This document shows, piece after piece, positions 1-7,319 of a stretch of 64,000 nt of DNA. The stretch comes from Chitinophagaceae bacterium UBA2375 (GTDB lineage Bacteria; Bacteroidota; Bacteroidia; Chitinophagales; Chitinophagaceae), in the NCBI GenBank assembly GCA_002343985.1, contig DDTB01000011.1, positions 62,001 through 126,000 on the forward strand, read 5' to 3'. Position numbers and translations under genes: made by a program. Positions within the stretch are counted from its first letter, which is position 1, and each line of letters opens with the position of its first letter. The notes under the pieces were generated by a model. It saw nothing but the letters and a program-made list of their open reading frames with translations, ran no database searches and was not told the DNA's origin.

Positions 1-1008
1 AAATTGCAGGCCATTGGTTGTTTTTGCATTGGCGTGAACCAGGTTGACCTCGATGCGGCAACCCGTGCCGGTGTTGCCGTATTCAATGCCCCTTACAGCA
101 ATACGAGGAGCGTAGCGGAACTGGTGATCGGTGCATCCATCATGCTGGTGCGTAAAATCATCGACAAACATAAAGCAGCGCATGCGGGCATCTGGCAAAA
201 GGATGCCACCGGAAGCCATGAACTCAGGGGAAAGACCTTAGGGATCATTGGTTATGGCAATATCGGAAGCCAGGTAAGTGTACTGGCCGAATCGCTGGGC
301 ATGAAAGTATTGTTTTATGACACAGAAACTAAACTGCCTTTGGGAAATGCCAGTGATTGCAGGACTTTGAAAGACCTTTTGCAACAAAGTGATATCGTTA
401 CCTTACATGTACCTGAACTACCCACCACAAAGAATTTAATCAACAGGCATAATATTAAGTTTATGCGTGAAGGTTCCATGCTGATCAATTACGCCAGGGG
501 CGAAGTGGTGGACCTGGACGCGTTGCGCAAAGCGATTTTGTCTGGACAGGTTGCAGGTGCCGCTATTGATGTGTACCCTGTTGAACCGGAAAAAAATGGC
601 GAAGCATTTGAATGCCCGCTGCAGGGACTGCCCAACGTGCTATTAACCCCGCATATCGGAGGAAGCACGCAGGAGGCGCAAATGAATATCGGCCAGGATG
701 TAAGCAGCAAATTGTTTCAATACCTGGAGAAAGGCGCCAGCACTGGTTCACATAGCATTCCCGCGTTGGCCCTGCCCCCGCAGGAAGATACGCACCGCAT
801 CCTGCATATTCATTATAACCGTCCGGGTGTGATGAGCCAGATCAATACCAGCCTGAGCAAACATAATATTAACATCCTTGGGCAATACCTGAAAACAAAT
901 GAAGAGATCGGTTATGTAGTGCTTGACGTGGATAAGCATATCAGCAAACAGGCATTGGAATTATTGAGACATATCAAACAAACCATCAAAGTCAGGTTAT
1001 TATATTAA
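1..1008 (+). CDS. serA: D-3-phosphoglycerate dehydrogenase, 5' end missing
   Basis: It oxidises 3-phosphoglycerate to 3-phosphohydroxypyruvate with NAD, the first step of serine synthesis in the cytoplasm. The frame is open from base 1 and the window starts inside the gene, so I estimate that about the first 80 residues of a roughly 410-residue family member are missing. Visible parts are the Rossmann motif GYGNIGSQV near residue 80, the substrate-arginine region YARGEVVD near residue 164, the catalytic-His region TPHIGGST near residue 217, and a C-terminal ACT-type domain beginning around HYNRPGVMSQ, which in this family binds serine for feedback inhibition. The ACT domain separates it from simple 2-hydroxyacid dehydrogenases. 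The next gene follows after 41 bases on the same strand. Confidence 0.93.
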   Translation, partial: KLQAIGCFCIGVNQVDLDAATRAGVAVFNAPYSNTRSVAELVIGASIMLVRKIIDKHKAAHAGIWQKDATGSHELRGKTLGIIGYGNIGSQVSVLAESLGMKVLFYDTETKLPLGNASDCRTLKDLLQQSDIVTLHVPELPTTKNLINRHNIKFMREGSMLINYARGEVVDLDALRKAILSGQVAGAAIDVYPVEPEKNGEAFECPLQGLPNVLLTPHIGGSTQEAQMNIGQDVSSKLFQYLEKGASTGSHSIPALALPPQEDTHRILHIHYNRPGVMSQINTSLSKHNINILGQYLKTNEEIGYVVLDVDKHISKQALELLRHIKQTIKVRLLY

Positions 1009-1049
1009 TCAGGCGCCCGAAATAACCAGGCGCCCATAAAAAACTTACC

Positions 1050-2351
1050 ATGAAAGTTGTGATACTTGGCGCCGGTTTTGGCGGGCTCAGACTGGCAAGA
1101 AAACTCAATAACAAAAAGGGAATTGAGGTTCAGTTGATAGACAGGTTTAACTACCACCAGTTTCAGCCACTCTTTTACCAGGTTGCAACGGCAGGTTTGG
1201 ATGCCAGCAACATTTCATTCCCCATTCGTAAAGTTTTCCATAAATCAACCAATGTGCGTATTCGAATGGCAGATGTGACTGGCATTCGAATGGAGGAAAA
1301 ACTGGTGCAAACATCAACAGGCGATGTGCCCTATGATCAGTTGGTGATTGCCATGGGTGCCGATACCAATTTTTTTGGCAACGATATGTTGGAAGAGCAT
1401 GCTTTCCCCATGAAAAGCACGGTGGAAGCCTTACAATTGCGGCATAAGCTTTTACAAAATTTCGAGGACGCGTTGCAGGCTAAGGATAAGGGCGATGAGC
1501 TTTTATTGCAGCGATTGATGAATATCGTTGTGGTTGGCGGAGGGCCTACCGGCGTTGAATTGAGCGGAGCGATCGCGGATATGAAAAGGTTCCAGTTGCC
1601 ACGCGATTTTCCTGAACTTGATTTTAGGAACATGCATATTTACCTCCTCGAAGGCACAGGGCGGACACTCGGTACATTGAGTGAGAAAAGCAGCCGGCAC
1701 TCGCAGGAATACCTTGAGCGTTTAGGCGTTACCGTTAAAACAAACGCGCTGTTGCAGGAATATGATGGTAAAAAAGCGGTTTTAAAAGATGGCAGCAGTA
1801 TTGATACCGGGCTATTGATCTGGGCCGCGGGCATCAAAGGAAATGTACCTGCCGGGATTGATCCTGCTTTTATTGCAAGGGGCAACAGGATAAAAACAGA
1901 CAGGTCCTGCAGGGTGGCAGGGCAGGAGCATGTATTCGCGATTGGGGATATTGCCTATATGGAGGAGGAAGCCTGGCCTAACGGCCATCCGCAGGTAGCA
2001 CCAGTGGCGATTCAGCAAGCCGATTTTATTGCAAAGCATTTCCTGCAAACGCTTAAAGGAACTGCAAATCCGGAATCATTATTTCAATACAAGGATAAGG
2101 GGTCAATGGCTACGGTGGGTCGAAACCTGGCCGTGGTGGATGTGCCCAAGCCTAAGATGCATATCAAGGGGTTTATGGCATGGCTGATATGGATGAGCCT
2201 GCACCTGATGCTTATTTTGGGCGTTAAAAACCGATTCTTTGTTTTTCTGAACTGGTTATACAATTACGTAACCTATGACCAAAACCTGAGGTTGATTTTC
2301 AGGGAGTTTGACCGGGATGCGAAGCAATCTGCACGTCATACCATGACATGA
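1050..2351 (+). CDS. ndh: Type II NADH:quinone oxidoreductase
   Basis: This is a single-subunit, non-proton-pumping NADH dehydrogenase that passes electrons to quinone at the inner face of the cytoplasmic membrane. The 433 residues carry two dinucleotide-binding motifs: ILGAGFGGLRLA at the N-terminus for FAD, and VVVGGGPTGVELSGA near residue 160 for NADH. A later FAIGDIAYM segment matches the FAD-contacting motif of the family. The C-terminus has a hydrophobic and aromatic stretch (LHLMLILGVKNRFFVFLNWL) that suits membrane attachment. Length is normal for the family. It follows serA by 41 bases and may share its transcript. Its last 53 bases overlap the 3' end of the convergent beta-mannosidase gene, so the two C-termini are written on opposite strands of the same DNA. 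Confidence 0.93.
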   Translation: MKVVILGAGFGGLRLARKLNNKKGIEVQLIDRFNYHQFQPLFYQVATAGLDASNISFPIRKVFHKSTNVRIRMADVTGIRMEEKLVQTSTGDVPYDQLVIAMGADTNFFGNDMLEEHAFPMKSTVEALQLRHKLLQNFEDALQAKDKGDELLLQRLMNIVVVGGGPTGVELSGAIADMKRFQLPRDFPELDFRNMHIYLLEGTGRTLGTLSEKSSRHSQEYLERLGVTVKTNALLQEYDGKKAVLKDGSSIDTGLLIWAAGIKGNVPAGIDPAFIARGNRIKTDRSCRVAGQEHVFAIGDIAYMEEEAWPNGHPQVAPVAIQQADFIAKHFLQTLKGTANPESLFQYKDKGSMATVGRNLAVVDVPKPKMHIKGFMAWLIWMSLHLMLILGVKNRFFVFLNWLYNYVTYDQNLRLIFREFDRDAKQSARHTMT

Positions 2352-4332
2352 TCTGCATTGATGATATGTCTTTGTCCGACAAATTGCCGAAAGATTGAAT
2401 CAGTTTTTTTTCATTTTTCCTCAGGTTGAAATAATTTTCTGAGAATGCAACCGGTTTGCCTTTAACCGATAGTGCCACGAAATGGGCGTCTTCACTGGCT
2501 TCTATCAGGATTTGATTTTTACCGATGGGCTGAATGATGAAAGAAGGCTTGCGGAGTTCCAGGTTTTTCGGGTAAACATGATCCGGTTCAGGAACTTCAT
2601 CCGAAGCAAATAATTTTCTTGCGGCATACCATCCGCCTTTGGGCTGCCCTAAGGCATCTACCAGGCTCCAGCTCGCTACCGGCCAGCAATCATTCATCTG
2701 CCAGATCAGGCTACCCATATTGCGCGGGTAATGCCTGCGTTGCAGTGTCAAACTGTTTTTCAGGATATAAAATTGCAGGCATTGGGTCATGTATACATAC
2801 TGTTCCAGGGATAGGTTTTGGAGGCGCTGGCTGTCTGTCATGTACCGCAACAGGTAATGCTCTAATTTTTCGAATCCCTGGTTGGCTTTCTGGTGCCATT
2901 TGATCGCGCCGGATAATATATAACGGTCACGCTTATCCGTAAATGAATAAGTAGCTTCTATCCCCGGCATGGCCTGCATGCCAAACTCGCTCACAAACCG
3001 GCCCGTTTTTTTTCCAAAAACTTCCCAGTCTTCGAGTCCCCACCAAACACCCCAGTAATGGCTATCGCCTTCTGTCATGCTTTGAGGCCTTCCCCAGCCA
3101 TGCAAGGGAGAAGTATGTACATAAGCCCTGCTGCCATCAAATGTTTGCACCCATGTTGCCAGGGAATCCATAAACAGGGTTTTATAATATTGATATATCC
3201 TGGCGGAATCACCGCCATTGATACCAAATTGCTTTTGCCAGCCCCAGTTTTTCCAGGCTTCATCAATTTCGTTATTGCCACACCACAGTACAATGCTCGG
3301 ATGGTGCCTCAGCCTGAGTATTTGTTGCCTGACTTCTTCTTTTACATTCTGTAAAAAATCTTCATCCCCCGGGTACATCCCACCTGCAAACATGAAATCC
3401 TGCCAAACCATGATGCCAAGTGAATCGCAGAGGTCATAAAAAATATCCTGTTCATATATCCCGCCACCCCAAACGCGGAGCATGTTCATATTGGCCTGTT
3501 TTGCTAAGATCAGCATCCTCCTGTAGTCTTCCGCTTTTGGTTCCGTGAGCAGAATGTTCAGTGGGATCCAGTTTGCCCCTTTGGCGAAAAATGGTTCCCC
3601 GTTTTTTTCGAAGTGGAAACTGCGCCCTATGCTGTCTGTTTGCTGAACAAGCCTGGCTTCGTTTTTCTTTTTGCTGAATTGATGATCCTTTTTTTTCTGC
3701 AACTTGTCCCTGGCTGATGCTTCGTTCCAGGCATCGAGCCATACATTTTTCCAAATACCGGCATTCACCAGCCTCGGCCCCCAATCCCATCCAAACTGGC
3801 ATTGCGCTTTCCGGGCGTACACCCTGGGATGGTCGGGCAGTACCATGGGGCGGTGGCTGGCCGCTATGCTGTCAACAACCATCAGAGCAGGCCTGAAGTA
3901 AACAATGAGCTCATTTGATTTATGTTTGAGCAAAGGTTTCACATCGGCCACCCATTGGCGAAACATATTATTGGCCTCCAGGATTAGTTTGCCATTCAGG
4001 TAAACACTTGCGTATGTATCCAGCCCTTCGAAAACGAGTTCAATGTGCCGGAGTTGTATAAGCTGACTATCGACAGAAAAAACAGTCCGGTATTCCCAGG
4101 CAACAGAATCAGCCCAATAGCATTGCTTTTCCTGGTCACGAAAAAATGGGTCTGGAATTTGATTAGTTCTCTTTAAATCGCTGATGAGGTTGCCGGGTAC
4201 TTCGGCCTTTCGCCACGCAGAAGTTCCAGCCTGTCGGAACACCCAACCCTGTTTTAAATCAATTTTCCGGTTTTGCGCGTACGAGAGCGCATGGAGAAGC
4301 AACATGCATACAAAGGCTAAACAGGTTTTCAT
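2299..4332 (-). CDS. Beta-mannosidase, GH2 family, shortened form
   Basis: It should hydrolyse terminal beta-D-mannose from mannan oligosaccharides or N-glycans, probably in the periplasm. The signal peptide ends near residue 19 (ALSYA/Q). The N-terminal jelly-roll domain runs to about residue 200 (FGWDWGPRLVNAGIWKNVWL). The TIM-barrel domain starts near FAKGANWIP and holds the acid/base Glu at about 355 (WCGNNEIDEAW) and the nucleophile Glu at about 449 (FVSEFGMQ). It has 677 residues where GH2 beta-mannosidases usually have about 850. The Ig-like domain 2 seems to be replaced by a Lys-rich stretch at residues 202-225. The domain after the barrel is reduced to about 12 residues near 575-587, followed by a recognisable last domain (FSENYFNLRKNEKK). 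There is no frameshift. It overlaps cutC by ATGA and is the last gene of the operon. Confidence 0.88.
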   Translation of the reverse strand: MKTCLAFVCMLLLHALSYAQNRKIDLKQGWVFRQAGTSAWRKAEVPGNLISDLKRTNQIPDPFFRDQEKQCYWADSVAWEYRTVFSVDSQLIQLRHIELVFEGLDTYASVYLNGKLILEANNMFRQWVADVKPLLKHKSNELIVYFRPALMVVDSIAASHRPMVLPDHPRVYARKAQCQFGWDWGPRLVNAGIWKNVWLDAWNEASARDKLQKKKDHQFSKKKNEARLVQQTDSIGRSFHFEKNGEPFFAKGANWIPLNILLTEPKAEDYRRMLILAKQANMNMLRVWGGGIYEQDIFYDLCDSLGIMVWQDFMFAGGMYPGDEDFLQNVKEEVRQQILRLRHHPSIVLWCGNNEIDEAWKNWGWQKQFGINGGDSARIYQYYKTLFMDSLATWVQTFDGSRAYVHTSPLHGWGRPQSMTEGDSHYWGVWWGLEDWEVFGKKTGRFVSEFGMQAMPGIEATYSFTDKRDRYILSGAIKWHQKANQGFEKLEHYLLRYMTDSQRLQNLSLEQYVYMTQCLQFYILKNSLTLQRRHYPRNMGSLIWQMNDCWPVASWSLVDALGQPKGGWYAARKLFASDEVPEPDHVYPKNLELRKPSFIIQPIGKNQILIEASEDAHFVALSVKGKPVAFSENYFNLRKNEKKLIQSFGNLSDKDISSMQIMSWYDVQIASHPGQTP

Positions 4333-5054
4333 ACAGGTTGGCCTTTTAAGATTTGCGCCATCTTTCGTATTTCTTCCGCATCAACACTGGTAAGCATCAT
4401 ATTTTCGGGTAGGCTTGACTGTTGGAATGACATATGGCCTGGTACCTGTATCCTTGCCGAACTATGGTATTCAATGGCCCCGGTGGATTGAATCAAATCC
4501 TGTAAGTTATCTGATCTGATCCCGCTTCCGGGCATGACAATGATCCGGTCGCCGGCTTTTTCAATTAATGTTTTCAGGAGCGCTGAACCTTTTTCGGCTG
4601 TTGGCTGGCAGCCACTGCTGAGCAAACGGGTACATCCGATGTTGATAACATCTTCCAATGACTGAATAGGGTCTGCGGTTCTGTCAAAAGCCCTGTGAAA
4701 ACTCACTTCCATAGGATAGGCGAGGTCAACCAGTTCCCGGCACCTGTCTGTATCAACGCTTCCGTCTGCCTTCAAAATGCCCAATACCACTCCATCGCAT
4801 CCCAGTAATTTGCAGGCCCTGATATCTGTTTTCATTACATCAAATTCATCACCATCATACAAAAAATCTCCCCCTCTTGGGCGGATCATGGGAAAAATGG
4901 GAATAGAGCAGGTGCTGCGTGCTTGTTTGATAAACCCATAAGACGGGGTGGTGCCGCCTTCAGCAGGGTTATCGCATAATTCGATCCTGTCTGCGCCTGC
5001 TTCCTCAATCAGTTTGCAGCTATGAACCGTAAAGGCAATGATTTCGAGTTTCAT
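4329..5054 (-). CDS. cutC: CutC family protein
   Basis: CutC proteins are cytoplasmic TIM-barrel proteins named for copper homeostasis. Their biochemical role is still disputed, so the copper function is family lore rather than something the sequence shows. From Met at 5054 (MKLEIIAFTVHSC) the protein has 241 residues. Typical family segments are AGADRIELCDNPAEGGTTPS, IRPRGGDFLY, SFHRAFDR and ILSSGCQPTA-like LLSSGCQPTA, then GSGIRSDN. A Met four codons upstream (5066) is possible, but 5054 matches the family start and is preceded by AGGA. It overlaps the beta-mannosidase start by four bases and starts 22 bases after the DUF1275 gene, so the genes are clearly co-transcribed. Confidence 0.9.
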   Translation of the reverse strand: MKLEIIAFTVHSCKLIEEAGADRIELCDNPAEGGTTPSYGFIKQARSTCSIPIFPMIRPRGGDFLYDGDEFDVMKTDIRACKLLGCDGVVLGILKADGSVDTDRCRELVDLAYPMEVSFHRAFDRTADPIQSLEDVINIGCTRLLSSGCQPTAEKGSALLKTLIEKAGDRIIVMPGSGIRSDNLQDLIQSTGAIEYHSSARIQVPGHMSFQQSSLPENMMLTSVDAEEIRKMAQILKGQPV

Positions 5055-5076
5055 GTTATCCTGCATCTTGTTTAAT

Positions 5077-5793
5077 TTAATTGCGGCGGTTCCATACCAG
5101 TATTTTATACCTGATATGATCATATACCAATCCGAACATCAATACCATAGCCGCGATCAACAGAACTTTAAGGGTTAAATATCCATAAAAGACGCCACCC
5201 ACCACACCGCCTGTAAAAAAGAAAATGATGATGCGTGCCCTCAGGCGTATATTCAACAGGAGCCTGGCTTTTTGCTCCACCGTTCTGTAAAAGAACAATT
5301 GCGATAATTCTATTCCCAGGTCTGTAAACAACCCTGTCAGGTGCGTTGTGCGCACCATGGCGTCTGAAATCCTGGTCACCAGTGCGTTCTGAAGCCCCAT
5401 GGAAAACAACAATGCATACGCGATTATATCCGGGTGCCCCAGGGCCAATGTGTCGCCATAAATGCCGATCAGGACAAGTATCAGCAGTTCGAATATGGCA
5501 GGTATAATATAAATATACCTTTCGTTGCGCCGGCTGATGATTTCTATCAAAAAGTTGGATACAAATGATCCGGCCAGGAAAAGCAGGATATAGAGGAAGA
5601 ATACGAGGCTGCCGCTGATATTTAACTTAAACACTTCGTCTACAAAAAACGCGAAATGCCCGGTAACGTTGGTGGTTAGACGCTGAACTGATAAAAATCC
5701 TGCCACGTTCACAAGTCCGGCCACAAACGACAACACGGAAGCTATCTTCAGGTTATGCGTAAATGTCCTCGTTTTTCCTTTGTGTCTGAACAT
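5077..5793 (-). CDS. DUF1275 (YoaK-like) membrane protein
   Basis: An integral membrane protein of 238 residues in the DUF1275/YoaK family, whose function is unknown. The N-terminal segment is diagnostic: LSFVAGLVNVAGFLSVQRL followed by TTNVTGHFAFF. Around six hydrophobic helices follow, ending with a short basic tail (DHIRYKILVWNRRN). A conserved GLQNALVTR segment sits near the middle, again as in the family. It lies between the glycosylasparaginase gene (34-base gap) and cutC (22-base gap) in a minus-strand operon. The neighbours have no obvious shared pathway, so context does not suggest a substrate. Confidence 0.85.
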   Translation of the reverse strand: MFRHKGKTRTFTHNLKIASVLSFVAGLVNVAGFLSVQRLTTNVTGHFAFFVDEVFKLNISGSLVFFLYILLFLAGSFVSNFLIEIISRRNERYIYIIPAIFELLILVLIGIYGDTLALGHPDIIAYALLFSMGLQNALVTRISDAMVRTTHLTGLFTDLGIELSQLFFYRTVEQKARLLLNIRLRARIIIFFFTGGVVGGVFYGYLTLKVLLIAAMVLMFGLVYDHIRYKILVWNRRN

Positions 5794-5827
5794 GTTGGTA
5801 TCGGGCAGGAAATTGTAAACTTATCCT

Positions 5828-6832
5828 TTATAATAGATGAGGGGATGCTATGATCCTTTCTTCCGTATCGCTTTTCACGGAAAACACAAACCCTTTTTGG
5901 ATGGCATACGCGCCATAAGATCCATCCCGGCCCAAGGCCAGGAAACCTACTTGAATGACCTTTGCTTTTTCACGGTCACGCGACACAATCCTTTCGACTG
6001 CTTTCTTACAGGCATCCTGCGGGCTGAGGCCCATCCGCATAAATTCAACCACGAGGTGGGTGCCGCAAATCCGGATGACTTCTTCACCCACACCGCTGCT
6101 GGTGGCAGCCCCTGCTTCCCGGTCTACAAACAAACCAGCTCCCGCGATGGCGGAGTCTCCGACACGGCCATGCACTTTAAATGCCATGCCACTGGTGGTA
6201 ACGGCACCGGCTAAACGAAGATATTGGTCTATTGCCAGGATGCCCATGGTATCGTGATTGGGTTGCCCATTGTCAAAAAACGCAGGTGCGAATGGCCCGT
6301 TTTTATCTTTTCGTTCGATGTTGATCACAGGTTTGTATTCCGATTTGATCAGCCATTGCTTGTAGGCTTTTTCCGCGGAGGGGGAGAGTTTGCCATCTTC
6401 CAGCGTGAAACCATTCTCCAGCGCGAATTGCTGGGCGCCCTGGCCCACCAGGAGTACATGGGGTGTTTTCTCCATCACTTTACGCGCCACTGAAATGGGG
6501 TGGCGTATCTTTTCCAATCCGGCTACCGCACCGCAATTGGCCAGGTCATCCATGATGCAGGCGTCCAGGGTGACGATGCCATCCCGGTCGGGATACCCAT
6601 CCAAACCAACACAGCAATCAACTGTATCTTCAATGTACCGGGCACCCGCTTCCACGGCGTCGAGGGCTGATCCACCGGCGGAAAGTACTTTCCAACCTGC
6701 GGCGTTCACCGGCATACCGGAATCCCATGTTGATATGATGAGTGGTTTTGCCGCCACATGGTTAGTGAAAGGCGACAGAGGTAAAGAGGCCAGTCCCATG
6801 GAACTGAGCCGCAGGAATTCTTTTCTGTTCAT
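5828..6832 (-). CDS. Glycosylasparaginase, N-terminal nucleophile hydrolase
   Basis: It cleaves the N4-(N-acetylglucosaminyl)-asparagine bond of N-linked glycopeptides, releasing aspartate and the sugar. The precursor of 334 residues begins with a secretion signal containing a near-Tat pattern (NRKEFLRLSS), so it probably acts in the periplasm. The autoproteolysis site is NHD/TMG with Thr195 as the new N-terminal nucleophile, giving an alpha chain up to residue 194 and a beta chain after it. GDSAIAGAGLFVD, which follows, is the usual substrate-binding region (GDSPIIGAG in relatives). It overlaps the upstream small gene by ATGA. With beta-mannosidase in the same operon, a role in taking apart N-glycans from outside is a fair inference. 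Confidence 0.9.
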   Translation of the reverse strand: MNRKEFLRLSSMGLASLPLSPFTNHVAAKPLIISTWDSGMPVNAAGWKVLSAGGSALDAVEAGARYIEDTVDCCVGLDGYPDRDGIVTLDACIMDDLANCGAVAGLEKIRHPISVARKVMEKTPHVLLVGQGAQQFALENGFTLEDGKLSPSAEKAYKQWLIKSEYKPVINIERKDKNGPFAPAFFDNGQPNHDTMGILAIDQYLRLAGAVTTSGMAFKVHGRVGDSAIAGAGLFVDREAGAATSSGVGEEVIRICGTHLVVEFMRMGLSPQDACKKAVERIVSRDREKAKVIQVGFLALGRDGSYGAYAIQKGFVFSVKSDTEERIIASPHLL

Positions 6833-7134
6833 GAATGCATGCTTAATTTTTTGAGCATATCCGCGGAAATGCTGTCGGCATAAGTGCCAAATGCGGTCAT
6901 AATTACACCTTTGACCTTGCCATCAGAAGATGATATGGCGTATACGGCGTCCTCATCCGAAGGGTTTGTATCGCCTTCAAATCGGTAAACATCCACAATC
7001 TCAAATTCGGAGGGGTTCAGGCAAATACCCGTACGATTGCAGATTAGTTTATCGAACGCGATATTAAAATCAATGGTGAAGCCGCGTGAGCGCAAACCAT
7101 TGAGGGCTTCCACCACGGTATCGTATGTAAACAT
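6829..7134 (-). CDS. Small conserved Bacteroidota protein, unknown function
   Basis: A 101-residue soluble protein, first gene of the minus-strand operon, overlapping the glycosylasparaginase start by four bases. I recognise it as a small family common in Bacteroidota that databases often label phosphoribosylpyrophosphate synthetase. The sequence contains none of the features of that enzyme: there is no PRPP loop or ATP-binding flexible loop, and it is a third of the needed length. What can be seen is a mixed alpha/beta composition, an acidic patch (RFEGDTNPSDEDAVYAI) and a C-terminal segment KGVIMTAFGTYADS. No signal peptide or membrane helix is seen. A promoter-like TAACTTTA element lies at 7150-7157, 15 bases upstream of the start codon. 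Confidence 0.75.
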   Translation of the reverse strand: MFTYDTVVEALNGLRSRGFTIDFNIAFDKLICNRTGICLNPSEFEIVDVYRFEGDTNPSDEDAVYAISSSDGKVKGVIMTAFGTYADSISADMLKKLSMHS

Positions 7135-7319
7135 GGCGTTGTGTTTGCATAAAGTTACGCATTAGCCGGGTACCAGTTCCACCTGTATTCCACATTTGCT
7201 GCACAGGATTCAACAATCCCTTTCGGTCCCGAGGGAGATCCTGTAAGATTCCGTACATTGCACAGGGTACAGGCTGCCCTGTAATACCGGATTGCAGGTG
7301 TTAACCGGCCAAAACTGTT

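Noticed and set aside
3640..3740. Frameshift or pseudogene in the beta-mannosidase
   Set aside because: The frame stays open across both shortened regions, and both catalytic Glu residues and the last domain are present downstream.
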